A stretch of DNA of 64,000 nucleotides from Actinomadura nitritigenes (lineage in GTDB: Bacteria > Actinomycetota > Actinomycetes > Streptosporangiales > Streptosporangiaceae), in the NCBI RefSeq assembly GCF_017573545.1, contig NZ_JAGEOK010000020.1, positions 1-64,000 on the forward strand, given 5' to 3'. Below, in pieces: positions 9,241-19,124 of this stretch; positions within the stretch are counted from its first letter, which is position 1, and each line of letters opens with the position of its first letter. The position numbers and the translations under genes were made by a program. Under the pieces are notes generated by a model that had not been told where the DNA came from, ran no database searches, and worked only from the letters and a program-made list of their open reading frames with translations.

Positions 9241-10602
9241 TTGGACCGTCAGCAGGAGTTCGTGCTCCGCACGCTGGAGGAGCGCGACATCCGCTTCATC
9301 CGGCTGTGGTTCACCGACGTGCTCGGGTTCCTCAAGTCGGTGGCCGTGGCGCCCGCCGAACTGGAGGGCGCCTTCGGCGAGGGAATCGGCTTCGACGGGT
9401 CGGCGATCGAGGGCTTCGCCCGCGTGTACGAGGCCGACATGATCGCCAAACCGGACCCGTCCACGTTCCAGGTGCTGCCGTGGCGCTCGGAGTCGCCCGG
9501 CGTCGGCCGGATGTTCTGCGACATCCTGATGCCGGACGGCACGCCGAGCTTCGCCGACCCGAGGTACGTGCTCAAGCGGTCGCTGGCACGCGCCGCCGAC
9601 CTCGGGTTCACCTTCTACACCCACCCCGAGATCGAGTTCTTCCTGCTCAACGACAAGCCGGAGGACGGCCGCGAGCCCGACCCGGCGGACGCGGGCGGCT
9701 ACTTCGACCACACCCCGCACAGCGCGGCGCACGACTTCCGGCGCAACGCGATCATGATGCTGGAGTCCATGGGCATCTCGGTGGAGTTCAGCCACCACGA
9801 GGGCGCCCCGGGCCAGCAGGAGATCGACCTGCGGTACGCCGACGCGCTCACCACCGCCGACAACATCATGACGTTCCGGCTGGTGATGAAGGAGGTCGCG
9901 CTCGACCAGGGCGTGCACGCCACGTTCATGCCGAAGCCGTTCACCGAGCACCCCGGCTCCGGCATGCACACCCACATGTCGCTGTTCGAGGGCGATCGCA
10001 ACGCCTTCTACGAGCCCGGCGCGGAGTTCAAGCTCTCCAAGGTCGGCCGCGCGTTCATCGCGGGCCTGCTGCGGCACTCCGCCGAGATCACCGCGGTCTG
10101 CAACCAGTGGGTGAACTCCTACAAGCGGCTGTGGGGCAACGTCGGCTCCGCGGCGGGCGCCGGGGGAGAGGCCCCGTCCTACATCTGCTGGGGCCACAAC
10201 AACCGGTCGGCGCTCGTCCGCGTCCCGATGTACAAGCCGCAAAAGGGCCACTCGACCCGCATCGAGTTCCGGTCGCTGGACACCGCCGCCAACCCCTACC
10301 TGGCGTTCGCGGCGATCCTCGGCGCCGGGCTCAAGGGCATCGAGGAGGGCTACGAGCTGCCGCAGGGCGCCGAGGACGACGTGTGGGCGCTCACCCCGGC
10401 CGAGCGGCGCGCGCTCGGCATCGAGCCGCTTCCGCAGAACCTGGACGAGGCCGTCCGCGCGATGGAGCGCAGCGAGCTGATGGCGGACGTCCTGGGCGAG
10501 CACGTGTTCGACTTCTTCCTGCGCAACAAGCGCCAGGAATGGGAGGACTACCGGCGGCAGGTGACCGAGTTCGAGCGCAAGAGGCTGCTGGCGGTGCTCT
10601 GA
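9241..10602 (+). CDS. glnA2: Glutamine synthetase-like ligase, GlnA2 type
   Basis: A 453-residue type I glutamine-synthetase family protein. It begins at a TTG codon preceded by GAGGGAGAGG. The N-terminus LRTLEERDIRFIRLWFTDVLG and the GFDGSAIEGFARVYEADM segment closely recall mycobacterial GlnA2. The catalytic barrel is intact (PEIEFFL, PGQQEIDLRYADALTTADN, PGSGMHTHMSLFEG, NRSALVRVPM, RIEFRSLDTAANPYL). The adenylylation tyrosine of GlnA is absent: the equivalent region reads DDVWALTPAE with W382. In Streptomyces, enzymes of this branch act as gamma-glutamylpolyamine synthetases; whether this one does is unproven. glnE follows 18 bp later. Confidence 0.88.
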   Translation: MDRQQEFVLRTLEERDIRFIRLWFTDVLGFLKSVAVAPAELEGAFGEGIGFDGSAIEGFARVYEADMIAKPDPSTFQVLPWRSESPGVGRMFCDILMPDGTPSFADPRYVLKRSLARAADLGFTFYTHPEIEFFLLNDKPEDGREPDPADAGGYFDHTPHSAAHDFRRNAIMMLESMGISVEFSHHEGAPGQQEIDLRYADALTTADNIMTFRLVMKEVALDQGVHATFMPKPFTEHPGSGMHTHMSLFEGDRNAFYEPGAEFKLSKVGRAFIAGLLRHSAEITAVCNQWVNSYKRLWGNVGSAAGAGGEAPSYICWGHNNRSALVRVPMYKPQKGHSTRIEFRSLDTAANPYLAFAAILGAGLKGIEEGYELPQGAEDDVWALTPAERRALGIEPLPQNLDEAVRAMERSELMADVLGEHVFDFFLRNKRQEWEDYRRQVTEFERKRLLAVL

Positions 10603-10620
10603 CCGGAATACGGTTGGAAC

Positions 10621-13600
10621 GTGAGCGAGCCCTGGACCACCGACCGTCGCCGTCCCTCTCTCGCCGGCCGGCTCGCGCGGCTCGGGTTCACCGACGCCGG
10701 GCGGGCCGAGCGGCTGCTGCTGGAGGCCGAGCGGGACGCCGGGGCGGGGATCGGTGACGATCTCCTCGACGCCCTCGGCGGCACCGCCGATCCCGATCTC
10801 GCGCTGAGCGGGCTGCTGCGCGTGCTCGCGTCGGCGGACGAGCGCGGCGCCGGCGCGGACCTGCGCGCCGCGCTGCGCGCCGAACCGGGCACGCGGGAGC
10901 GGGTCGCCGCCGTCCTCGGGGTCAGCGACGCCCTCGGCGACCATCTCGTCCGGCATCCCGAGCACTGGCGGGTCCTTCGCGACGACGGCGTGCCCGGCGA
11001 GCCGGAGCGCCCGTCCGCGGGCGCGCTGCGCACGGCCCTGCTGGAGGCGGTGGGCGCCGACCCGGCCGCCGAGGCCCCGGTGGCGTCCGGCGCGGGCCCG
11101 GAGACGCTCGTCGCGCTGCGCGCCGCGTACCGGGCGCGGCTGCTGTCGCTGGCGGGCCGCGACCTGATCGGCGTCGCGGACGTCGCCGAGGTCGCCGCCG
11201 AGCTGGCCGACCTGGCCGCCGCCGCGCTGGAGGCCGGCCTGGCGATCGCCCGCGCCGAGGTCGGCGGGCACGCCGCCTGCCGCCTCGCGGTGATCGGCAT
11301 GGGCAAGTGCGGCGGCCGCGAGCTCAACTACGTCAGCGACGTCGACGTGATCTTCGTGGCGGAAGCGCGGGACGCCGGTGAAGGCGGCGAGGGCGAGGAC
11401 GAGGACGCCGCGCTGCGCACCGCGACCCGGCTCGCCTCGGCGGTGATGCGGGCCTGCTCGGCCTCGACGGAGGAGGGCGCCCTCTGGGACGTGGACGCGG
11501 CGCTGCGTCCCGAGGGCAAGGCCGGCCCGCTGGTGCGGACCCTCGCCAGCCACCGCGCCTACTACGAGCGGTGGGCCAAGACCTGGGAGTTCCAGGCGCT
11601 GCTGAAGGCCCGTCCCGTCGCCGGGGACGCGGGGCTCGGCGCCCGGTACATGGACGCGATCACCCCGGTCGTCTGGCAGGCCGCCGAGGGCGAGGGCTTC
11701 GTCCAGGACGTCCAGGACATGCGGCGCCGCGTCGAGAAGGACCTGGACCGCCGCACCGGCGACTCCGAGCGGCAGCTCAAGCTCGGCCCCGGCGGGCTGC
11801 GCGACGTCGAGTTCGCGGTCCAGTTGCTGCAGCTCGTGCACGGCCGCGCCGACGACACCCTGCGCAGCCCGAACACCCTGGACGCCCTCGCCGAGCTGTC
11901 CCAGGGCGGGTACGTCGGGCGCGACGACGCGGCGGCGCTGACCTCCGCGTACCGGTTCCTCCGGCGCGTCGAGCACCTGATCCAGCTGCACCACCTGCGC
12001 CGCACCCACCTCGTCCCGGACGACGAGGCGGACCTGCGGCGGCTCGGCCGGGCCCTCGGCCTGCGCACCGACCCGGTCGGCGAGTTCACCGCGCTGTGGC
12101 GGCGGCACGCCCGCGAGGTCCGCCGCATCCACGAGAAGCTGTTCTACCGGCCGCTGCTGCGCGCCGTCGCGCGGCTCCCAGGGGAGGAGGCCCGGCTCAC
12201 CCCGGAGGCCGCCCGCACGCGGCTGGAGGCGCTCGGCTACGCCGACCCCGCGGGCGCCCTCCGGCACATCGAGGCGCTCACCTCGGGCGTGTCGCGCCGC
12301 GCCGCGATCCAGCGGACGCTGCTGCCGGTGATGCTCGGGTGGTTCGCCGACGCCCCCGACCCGGACGCCGGGCTGCTGGGCTTCCGGCAGGTCAGCGACG
12401 CGCTCGGCACCACCCCCTGGTACCTGCGGCTGCTGCGCGACGAGGTGACGGTCGCCGAGCGGATGGCGTGGGTGCTCGGGTCCAGCCGGTACGCCACCGA
12501 CCTGCTGCTGCGCGCCCCGGAGGCGGTGGCGCTGCTCGGCACCACCGACGGGCTGGCGCCCCGCCCGCTGGAGGCGCTGCGGGCCGAGATGCTCGCCGCG
12601 GCCCGCCGGCACGCCGAGGGCGGCGGGCCCGCGGAGGAGGCGGTCGCGGTCGTGCGCGGGCTGCGCCGCCGCGAGCTGTTCCGCGTGTCGGTCGCCGACC
12701 TGCTCGGCCTCACCGGCGTGGAGACGGTCGGCGGGGCCCTCACCGACATCGCCGCCGTCACGATCGAGGCCGCGCTGCGGGCCGCCGTCAGCAAGATCGA
12801 GATGGAGGCGCGGGAGCCGCTGCCGACCCGGGTGGCGGTGGTCGCGATGGGCCGGTTCGGCGGCCACGAGCTCGGCTACGGCAGCGACGCCGACGTGATG
12901 TTCGTGCACGACCCGCGCCCCGGCGCCGACGAGCGGGCCGCCGGCCGCGCCGCGCACGCCGTCGCCGAGGAGCTGCGCCGGCTGCTCGCGCTGCCCGCCC
13001 CCGACCCGCCGCTGGAGATCGACCCGAACCTGCGCCCGGAGGGACGGCAGGGACCGCTCGTCCGCACCCTCGCCTCGTACGCCGCGTACTACCGGCGCTG
13101 GTCGCAGCCATGGGAGGCGCAGGCGCTGCTGCGCGCCGACCCCGTCATCGGCGACCCGGGGCTGTGCGAGCGGTTCCGCGCGCTGATCGATCCGATCCGC
13201 TGGCCGGAGGACGGCGTCGGCGACGACGCGCTGCGGCAGATCAGGAGGCTGAAGGCGCGGATGGAGTCCGAGCGGCTGCCGCGCGGCGTCGACCGCCGGC
13301 TGCACATCAAGCTCGGCCCGGGCGGCCTGTCGGACGTGGAGTGGGTCGCGCAGCTGCTGCAGATGCGGCACGCCCACGACGTCCCCGCGCTGCGCACCAC
13401 CCGGACCCTCGCGGCGCTGGAGGCGGCGGTGGAGGCCGGGCTGCTCGACCGCGGCGACGCGGAGGTGCTGACGGACGCGTGGTGCCTGGCGACCCGGATC
13501 CGCGGCTCCCTCATGCTGGTGCGGGGCCGGGCGTCGGACCTGCTGCCCACCGACCACCACCGGGAGCGCACGGCCGTCAGCCGCGTCCTCGGCTACCCGG

Positions 13601-13686
13601 GGACGGGCGACATGCTGGAGGACTACCGCCGGCACGCCCGCCGCGCCCGCGCCGTGGTGGACCGGGTCTTCTACGGCGCGGACTAA
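10621..13686 (+). CDS. glnE: Bifunctional glutamine synthetase adenylyltransferase/adenylyl-removing enzyme
   Basis: A 1021-residue protein with the duplicated layout of GlnE. Two nucleotidyltransferase domains are visible, each with a G-G-x-E-L-x-Y-x-SDxD core: GMGKCGGRELNYVSDVDVIF at about 226-245 (deadenylylation side) and GRFGGHELGYGSDADVMFVH at about 744-763 (adenylylation side). Each is followed by a helical GlnD-PII uridylyltransferase-type region with KLGPGGLRDVEF and KLGPGGLSDVEW. It attaches AMP to a tyrosine of GlnA and removes it, tuning glutamine synthetase to nitrogen status. The likely target in this window is GlnA at 24918-26342, not the adjacent GlnA2. Start GTG 10621; ribosome site is weak. 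Confidence 0.95.
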   Translation: MSEPWTTDRRRPSLAGRLARLGFTDAGRAERLLLEAERDAGAGIGDDLLDALGGTADPDLALSGLLRVLASADERGAGADLRAALRAEPGTRERVAAVLGVSDALGDHLVRHPEHWRVLRDDGVPGEPERPSAGALRTALLEAVGADPAAEAPVASGAGPETLVALRAAYRARLLSLAGRDLIGVADVAEVAAELADLAAAALEAGLAIARAEVGGHAACRLAVIGMGKCGGRELNYVSDVDVIFVAEARDAGEGGEGEDEDAALRTATRLASAVMRACSASTEEGALWDVDAALRPEGKAGPLVRTLASHRAYYERWAKTWEFQALLKARPVAGDAGLGARYMDAITPVVWQAAEGEGFVQDVQDMRRRVEKDLDRRTGDSERQLKLGPGGLRDVEFAVQLLQLVHGRADDTLRSPNTLDALAELSQGGYVGRDDAAALTSAYRFLRRVEHLIQLHHLRRTHLVPDDEADLRRLGRALGLRTDPVGEFTALWRRHAREVRRIHEKLFYRPLLRAVARLPGEEARLTPEAARTRLEALGYADPAGALRHIEALTSGVSRRAAIQRTLLPVMLGWFADAPDPDAGLLGFRQVSDALGTTPWYLRLLRDEVTVAERMAWVLGSSRYATDLLLRAPEAVALLGTTDGLAPRPLEALRAEMLAAARRHAEGGGPAEEAVAVVRGLRRRELFRVSVADLLGLTGVETVGGALTDIAAVTIEAALRAAVSKIEMEAREPLPTRVAVVAMGRFGGHELGYGSDADVMFVHDPRPGADERAAGRAAHAVAEELRRLLALPAPDPPLEIDPNLRPEGRQGPLVRTLASYAAYYRRWSQPWEAQALLRADPVIGDPGLCERFRALIDPIRWPEDGVGDDALRQIRRLKARMESERLPRGVDRRLHIKLGPGGLSDVEWVAQLLQMRHAHDVPALRTTRTLAALEAAVEAGLLDRGDAEVLTDAWCLATRIRGSLMLVRGRASDLLPTDHHRERTAVSRVLGYPGTGDMLEDYRRHARRARAVVDRVFYGAD

Positions 13687-13689
13687 CGG

Positions 13690-14580
13690 TCAGCAGCGCG
13701 AGCCGGCGGCGGAGTCGGCGCGGCGGGCCGCGCCGTGCGGGTGCCGGATCCGCTGGACGGCCCGGTCCCGCAGGTCGATGACCGGCTGCGGGCAGCGGGT
13801 GTAGGCCAGCCAGGCGACCCCGAGCGATCCGCCGATCAGCGCCATCCCGATCACGGCGTCCAGCACGTAGTGGTTGGCGGTCGACAGGATCACGAACACG
13901 GTGGTGGCCGGGTAGATCACCCCGAGGACCTTCGCCCAGCGCTGCGAGACGAACTTGACCAGCACGAACCCGCACCACAGCGCCCAGCCGGCGTGCATCG
14001 ACGGCATCGCCGCGTACTGGTTGGTGAGGCTGCCGGACGCGTCGCTGGAGTACAGCCCGAACGAGTGCAGGTAGGTCACCGGGTCGACGAACCCGACGGT
14101 GTCCAGGAACCGCGGCGGCGCGAGGGGGTAGAGCCAGAAGCCGATCAGGGCGAGCGCGGTCGCCGCCATGATCCCGGTGCGCAGCCAGCGGTACTCCCGC
14201 GGCCGGTACCGGTACAGCCAGACGACGACCAGCGCCGTCAGGATGAAGTGCATGGTGGCGTAGAACATGTTGGCGGTGCGGGCCAGCCACGGCGCGTTGA
14301 TCAGCGTCTTGTTCAGGCCCAGCTCCACGTCCAGGCCCAGCACCTTCTCCACGTGCAGGATCTGGTAGGCGTGCGCGAACGCCGCGCCGGTGCCGTCCTG
14401 AACCAGGACCATGCGCGTGAGCGTATAGCCCGTGTAGAAGAGCACGAGCAGGAGCAGCTCGCGCCACACCGGCGGCGCCGTGAGCACCCGGGGCCGCCTC
14501 GTCGCGGCGCTGCGTCGCGGCTCACCGCGGCCGGTGCCGGACCGGCCTTGGTGCGCTGCTGGGGGGGCGGAATGAGCCAT
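13690..14580 (-). CDS. PAP2 superfamily membrane protein (Aur1/Ipt1-like)
   Basis: A 296-residue membrane protein with about six helices. PAP2-type motifs are present: PLAPPRF, then PSMHAGWALW and STANHYVLDAVIG, with the two conserved histidines. This arrangement matches PAP2_3 proteins related to inositolphosphotransferases or phospholipid phosphatases. Likely role is head-group transfer or dephosphorylation of a lipid phosphate at the membrane. I chose ATG 14580 (ATAGGT upstream); a longer frame to 14775 has no such signal. It is convergent with glnE, with only 3 bp between stops, and divergent from a secreted hydrolase. Confidence 0.85.
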   Translation of the reverse strand: MAHSAPPAAHQGRSGTGRGEPRRSAATRRPRVLTAPPVWRELLLLVLFYTGYTLTRMVLVQDGTGAAFAHAYQILHVEKVLGLDVELGLNKTLINAPWLARTANMFYATMHFILTALVVVWLYRYRPREYRWLRTGIMAATALALIGFWLYPLAPPRFLDTVGFVDPVTYLHSFGLYSSDASGSLTNQYAAMPSMHAGWALWCGFVLVKFVSQRWAKVLGVIYPATTVFVILSTANHYVLDAVIGMALIGGSLGVAWLAYTRCPQPVIDLRDRAVQRIRHPHGAARRADSAAGSRC

Positions 14581-14807
14581 GTTACCTATCTTTGCCTCGC
14601 GGCCCCCATTTGAGATCACCGCCGCGAATGGTCTTCGTCTCAGACCTGAGTAGTACGACCCTGACGCGGCATCCGGACTTTCGGGGGAGGGGCCCCGGGG
14701 AAGCCGGGGTCCTGCCTCCGTTCGGAGCCTGTGAACTTGATCAGGAATCAGCATAGGAGGCGATGGGTAGATCACGTTCGGCCCCCCAGGAACGAGCAGG
14801 GGGACGA

Positions 14808-16370
14808 ATGACCTTGATCAGGTCCATACCCGGCATTGCGACGGCAGGTACGGCGACGCTGGCCGCTTTCGGACTGCTCTCATGCTCCGGATGGACGGAC
14901 CGCCCGGGCAGGGCGGCGGCCTTCCGCGCCGCGGCGGCCGTGACGGACCGCACCGTCCCGAAGCCGGAATGGAGGCGCTGCGCCGGCCTGCCCGCCTCCG
15001 CGTCCGGCGCGTCGCAGTCCCGGTACCGGTGCGCGACCCTGGAAGTCCCCCTGGACCGCACCGCCCCCTCCTCAGGGACGATCGAGCTCGCGCTGCTGAA
15101 GATCCCGGCCACGGGCCCCGGCCACCGGATCGGCTCGCTGCTGCTCAACTTCGGCGGCCCCGGCGGCGACGGCGTCGACGCCCTCGCGCAGGCCGCGCCC
15201 CAGTACGCGACCCTCAACGCCCGCTACGACCTGATCGGCTTCGACCCGCGCGGCGTCGGCCGCAGCGCGCCGGTCACCTGCGTGGACGACCGGACCATGG
15301 ACCAGATCACCGCGGAGGACGACACCCCCGACACCTCCGCCGAGGAGACCGCCTACCTCGCGCGGCGGGCGTCCTACGCCAAGGCGTGCCAGGCCGCGTC
15401 GGGGCGGCTGCTGCCCCACGTCGGGACGCTCGACGCCGCCCGCGACCTGGACGCGATCCGCGCCGCGGTCGGCGACCCGAAGCTGAACTACTTCGGGATC
15501 TCCTACGGGACGTGGCTCGGCGGCAGCTACGCGCACCAGTTCTCCGGCAACGTCGGGCGCGCCGTGCTGGACGGGGCCGTCGACACGCGGCTGACCAACG
15601 CGGAGCTCGGCCTCCAGCAGGCCGCCGGGTTCCAGCACGCCCTGGTCGACTTCGGCGCGGCCTGCGCCCGGCTCGGCCCGAAGGCGTGCCCGCTCGGCGG
15701 CGACGGCGAGTCCGTGGCGGCGGCCGCCCGGAAGATCCTCGCCGGCCTCGACCGCAAGCCGCTCAAGACGGCCGGGGGCCGCATGCTCACCCAGAGCCTC
15801 GGCGACACCGGCGCCGCCGCGGGCCTCTACAGCAAGCAGGCGTGGCCGTACCTCGCCCAGGGCCTCGTCGACGCCGTCAAGCGCCACGACGGGACGCTCC
15901 TGCTGATGCTCGCCGACCTGCAGAACGGCCGCAAGCCCGACGGCGCCTACGACAACCTGACGGCCGCGAACACCGCGATCACCTGCGCGGACGGCACCGA
16001 CCGCTACACCGTCGCGGACGTCCGCCGGATGATGCCGCGGTTCCGCAAGGCGTCACCGGTGTTCGGGCCGTCGATGGCGTGGGGCCTGCTGCAGTGCACC
16101 GGGTGGCCCGTCAAGGGCGACGACGCCGCGCGCGAGGTGTCCGCGCCGACCGCCGCGCCGATCCTGGTCGTCGGCAACACCGGCGACCCCGCCACCCCGT
16201 ACGCGTGGGCGTCCGCGCTGGTGAGGTCGCTCGGCGGCGGCGCCGCGCTCCTCACCCTCAAGGGGGAGGGGCACGGCGCGTACGACTCCGGCGACGCCTG
16301 CGTCCGCCGCGTCGTGGACTCCTACCTGCTGGACGGGCTGCTCCCGGCGAACGGCGCGACGTGTGACTGA
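14808..16370 (+). CDS. Secreted alpha/beta hydrolase, tripeptidyl aminopeptidase-like lipoprotein
   Basis: A 520-residue alpha/beta hydrolase of the Streptomyces SlpD/SlpE tripeptidyl-aminopeptidase type. The signal peptide ends in a lipobox at C26 (FGLLSC). The oxyanion region LLNFGGPGGDGVDAL and YDLIGFDPRGVGRS are typical. Catalytic triad from motifs: S232 in YFGISYGTW, D460 in GNTGDPATPY, H489 in GEGHGAY, the last two within the TAP-like C-terminal domain. It would cleave short peptides from N-termini at the outer membrane face. Start ATG 14808 follows AGGGGG; an ATG at 14763 is only 2 nt from its AGGAGG and seems less likely. Confidence 0.9.
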   Translation: MTLIRSIPGIATAGTATLAAFGLLSCSGWTDRPGRAAAFRAAAAVTDRTVPKPEWRRCAGLPASASGASQSRYRCATLEVPLDRTAPSSGTIELALLKIPATGPGHRIGSLLLNFGGPGGDGVDALAQAAPQYATLNARYDLIGFDPRGVGRSAPVTCVDDRTMDQITAEDDTPDTSAEETAYLARRASYAKACQAASGRLLPHVGTLDAARDLDAIRAAVGDPKLNYFGISYGTWLGGSYAHQFSGNVGRAVLDGAVDTRLTNAELGLQQAAGFQHALVDFGAACARLGPKACPLGGDGESVAAAARKILAGLDRKPLKTAGGRMLTQSLGDTGAAAGLYSKQAWPYLAQGLVDAVKRHDGTLLLMLADLQNGRKPDGAYDNLTAANTAITCADGTDRYTVADVRRMMPRFRKASPVFGPSMAWGLLQCTGWPVKGDDAAREVSAPTAAPILVVGNTGDPATPYAWASALVRSLGGGAALLTLKGEGHGAYDSGDACVRRVVDSYLLDGLLPANGATCD

Positions 16371-16392
16371 CCCGCCGCCGCCCGGCCCGGTG

Positions 16393-16785
16393 TCAGACGA
16401 TCTGGTCGACCTTCATCGGCTCCTTCAGCGCGTTCCCGACCGTGCAGTACCGCTCGTGGACGCGCTTGGCGACGGCCTTCAGGACGTCCTCCGCCTTGTC
16501 GTCGCCCTCGGGCAGCTCGACGTCGTAGGTCACCGTGATGGTGCCGAGCTTGCTGGTCTCGACCTTCTCCGCCTGGACGGTCGCGGCGAGCCGCGCCATC
16601 CGGTGCCCGCGCTGCGCCGTCAGCGGCTCCACGGTCACGAGCTCGCAGCCGCCGAGCGCCGCCAGCAGCAGCTCGACCGGCGTGAAGGCCCCCTCGGTGT
16701 CCCCGTCCCCGATGGCGACGCGGGCGCCCCGCCCGTTGACGGCCTGGAAACCGTCCTCGGTGCGCTCCACCCTGACCTCGGCCAT
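16393..16785 (-). CDS. OsmC family peroxiredoxin-like protein
   Basis: A 130-residue OsmC/Ohr-fold protein. The two redox cysteines expected of the family are present: C47 in AALGGCELVT and C114 in HERYCTVGNAL. Such proteins are dimeric thiol-dependent reductases of organic hydroperoxides, usually cytosolic. Overall sequence is closer to the YhfA-like OsmC branch than to Ohr. ATG 16785 is preceded by GGAGGG. It is convergent with the alpha/beta hydrolase and lies downstream of a helicase gene on the same strand. Confidence 0.9.
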   Translation of the reverse strand: MAEVRVERTEDGFQAVNGRGARVAIGDGDTEGAFTPVELLLAALGGCELVTVEPLTAQRGHRMARLAATVQAEKVETSKLGTITVTYDVELPEGDDKAEDVLKAVAKRVHERYCTVGNALKEPMKVDQIV

Positions 16786-16863
16786 GTCATACCCTCCGAT
16801 CGTCGGCGGCCCGAACCGGGCCCGCCTGCCCGAACGCGCCGGACACGGCGCTTCTTCCCGTCC

Positions 16864-19020
16864 TCACGGCGCCGCGTCGCGCCCTCGCGGCGCGGTGCCG
16901 AGCCGCTCCTGCTCCTCCTGGACGATCTGCCGCGCGAGGGCCTGCTCGGACACGTCGACCGCGTCCGGCGTCCGCTCCGCGAGGTCGCTGCGGCGCGCGT
17001 ACTCGTCGAACAACCGGGCCTTGCCCCGCAGGATCCCCAGCATGCGCTCGTCCACCCCGCGCGGAGTGAGCAGCCGGTGGACCTGGACGGTCCGGGCCTG
17101 CCCCATGCGGTGCGCGCGGGCGATCGCCTGCTCCTCCATGGTCGGTTTCACCTGCGGCTCGCAGATGATCACCACCGAGGCGGCCTGCAGGTTCAGCCCG
17201 ACGCCGCCCGCCTGGATCTGCGCCAGCAGCACCGCGTGCCCCGGCTCGGCCGTGAAGTCGTCCACGAGCTGCTGGCGCCGCGCCGCCGACATCGAGCCGG
17301 AGATGGGCCCGCGCGCCGCCGGGCCCACCATGAGCTCCACGGCCGCCAGCACGTCCCGGAAGTAGGAGAACACCACGACCTTCAGCCCGCTGCGGTCCGC
17401 CTCGTCGACCAGCTCGACGAGCCGGGCCAGCTTCGCCGACCGCTTCGGGTCGGCGTACGCGGCGCGGCGCATGGCCATGAAGTTGCCGTCCGCGACGGCC
17501 CGCCGGTAGGCGGCCTCGTCGGCGGCGCTGAACTCCTCCCACTCCTCGATCTCCTGCACCTCGGGCAGCTCGACCAGCACGTCCCGCTGGTTGCGGCGCA
17601 GGTACGCGGGCGCGACCGCCCGCCGGAACGCCCGCGGCCCCACCGCCGCGTCGCTCGGCCTGATCGCCGGGACGAGGTCGGGCCGCAGGTGCCCGACCAG
17701 GCTGCGGAACTCCTCGACGCGGTTCTCCATCGGCGTGCCGGTGAGGAACAGCACCCGCTCGACCCGCGCGCACCACGCGGCCACCGCCTTCGCGCGCCGC
17801 GTCTCCGGGTTCTTGGCGTAGTGCGCCTCGTCCACCACGAACATCGCGACGGGCACCTCGTCCGGGACGTCCAGCGCGTGGAGCGTGTCGAGGGTCGTCA
17901 CCGCGATGCCGCCCGTGCCCGCCCACTCCGCGAGCGCCGCCGCCCGGCCGGGCCCGTGCACGGGGCGCGCCGCGAGCCGGCTGCGGTCCTCGATCTCCCG
18001 CACCCAGTTGATCACCACGCTGGCCGGGCACGCCACCAGGAAGTGCGTCGCGCCCTCCGCGCGCAGATGCGCGATCGCCGCGATCGCCTGGACCGTCTTG
18101 CCCAGCCCCATCTCGTCGCCCAGGAGCACCCGCCGCTGGACGAGCGCGAACCGCGCCCCGAACGACTGGTAGCCGCGCAGCGACACCCGCCGGTGCGTCT
18201 CGTCGAGCGGCTGCGCCTTGACCCGCGCGGCCAGGTCGTCCGGCAGGAACCCCTCCGCCGCCGCCCGCTCGGGGCCCACGGCGGCCAGCTCCGCCAGCAG
18301 CGTCTGGTAGTCCGACCCGCGCAGCTCGTAGTCGATCCACGCCTCGTCGGCGGACGCGCCCGGACGCAGCAGATCCACCGACGCCTGCGAGATCAGCAGG
18401 TGCGCCTCGCGGGCGTGCTCCACCGCGTCCGCCAGCTCCGCGAGCGCGCGGCGGGCGCGCTCCCGGCGCGCCGGGAGCGCGACGACGCGCCGCCACCACG
18501 ACGCCGCGGGCCGCGCGTCGTGCGCCAGCGGGCTCAGCCGCTCGGCCAGCCCGTCGGCCTCCTTGCGGGCGCGGCGCAGGTCGGGACCCGCGTTCACCAG
18601 CCGGTGCAGCGCCACGACCAGCGCGGTCGTCGCGGGATCACGCCGCCCGGCGTCGATCCGGATCCCCGCCGCCCGCTCCGCCGCCTCCGCCAGGCTGCGC
18701 GCCGCCGCCTGGATCTGCGCCGCCGTCTGCGGCCCGACGCCCGGGACCAGCTGGAGCCGGTACTGCGTCGCGTCCAGCACGTCCAGGACGGTCGTCAGCC
18801 CGGCCTGCTCCAGCGGTGTCAGGCGCAGCCGGCCGTCCGTCACGTCCTTCAGCCGGGCGACCGGGATCTCCGCGAGCTGACCGCGCGCCGCGTCCGCGCG
18901 CAGCGGCCCCAGCGCCTCGTGCACCTCGGCGACCGCGCGGCGGTGATCGGCGACCAGGGCATGGGCGGCGTCCAGCAGAGCCAGCCCGCTCCGCAGGACC
19001 TCCCTGGGGTCGCCCGCCAT
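16864..19020 (-). CDS. SNF2-family DEAD/DEAH-box helicase
   Basis: A ~718-residue double-stranded-DNA translocase. Motif I DEMGLGKTVQA lies at about residue 300, motif II VDEAHYAKN (DEAH) at about 395, motif III LTGTPMENR after it, then helicase C-terminal motifs VGLNLQAASVVI and AIARAHRMGQARTVQV. The N-terminal ~270 residues are helical and include VPGVGPQTAAQIQAAA, a helix-hairpin-helix-like element that may bind DNA. Role is probably repair or chromosome remodelling; no partner is encoded nearby. Start is uncertain: ATG 19020 has GGAGGG 12 nt upstream; the frame is open to ATG 19086. Confidence 0.9.
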   Translation of the reverse strand: MAGDPREVLRSGLALLDAAHALVADHRRAVAEVHEALGPLRADAARGQLAEIPVARLKDVTDGRLRLTPLEQAGLTTVLDVLDATQYRLQLVPGVGPQTAAQIQAAARSLAEAAERAAGIRIDAGRRDPATTALVVALHRLVNAGPDLRRARKEADGLAERLSPLAHDARPAASWWRRVVALPARRERARRALAELADAVEHAREAHLLISQASVDLLRPGASADEAWIDYELRGSDYQTLLAELAAVGPERAAAEGFLPDDLAARVKAQPLDETHRRVSLRGYQSFGARFALVQRRVLLGDEMGLGKTVQAIAAIAHLRAEGATHFLVACPASVVINWVREIEDRSRLAARPVHGPGRAAALAEWAGTGGIAVTTLDTLHALDVPDEVPVAMFVVDEAHYAKNPETRRAKAVAAWCARVERVLFLTGTPMENRVEEFRSLVGHLRPDLVPAIRPSDAAVGPRAFRRAVAPAYLRRNQRDVLVELPEVQEIEEWEEFSAADEAAYRRAVADGNFMAMRRAAYADPKRSAKLARLVELVDEADRSGLKVVVFSYFRDVLAAVELMVGPAARGPISGSMSAARRQQLVDDFTAEPGHAVLLAQIQAGGVGLNLQAASVVIICEPQVKPTMEEQAIARAHRMGQARTVQVHRLLTPRGVDERMLGILRGKARLFDEYARRSDLAERTPDAVDVSEQALARQIVQEEQERLGTAPRGRDAAP

Positions 19021-19124
19021 CCCGCCCGCCGCTCCCTCCGCCGCGATCTCCCGGCACATGATGCCAGCGCCGCGCCCGTGCTCCACGCCCGCGGCGCCCG
19101 ATCCGTCCAGAAAGGTCCCCGAGC

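Noticed and set aside
9223..13635. Very long open frame on the minus strand opposite glnA2 and glnE
   Set aside because: Product is low-complexity Arg/Gly/Val-rich and is a by-product of high GC3 in the real plus-strand genes.
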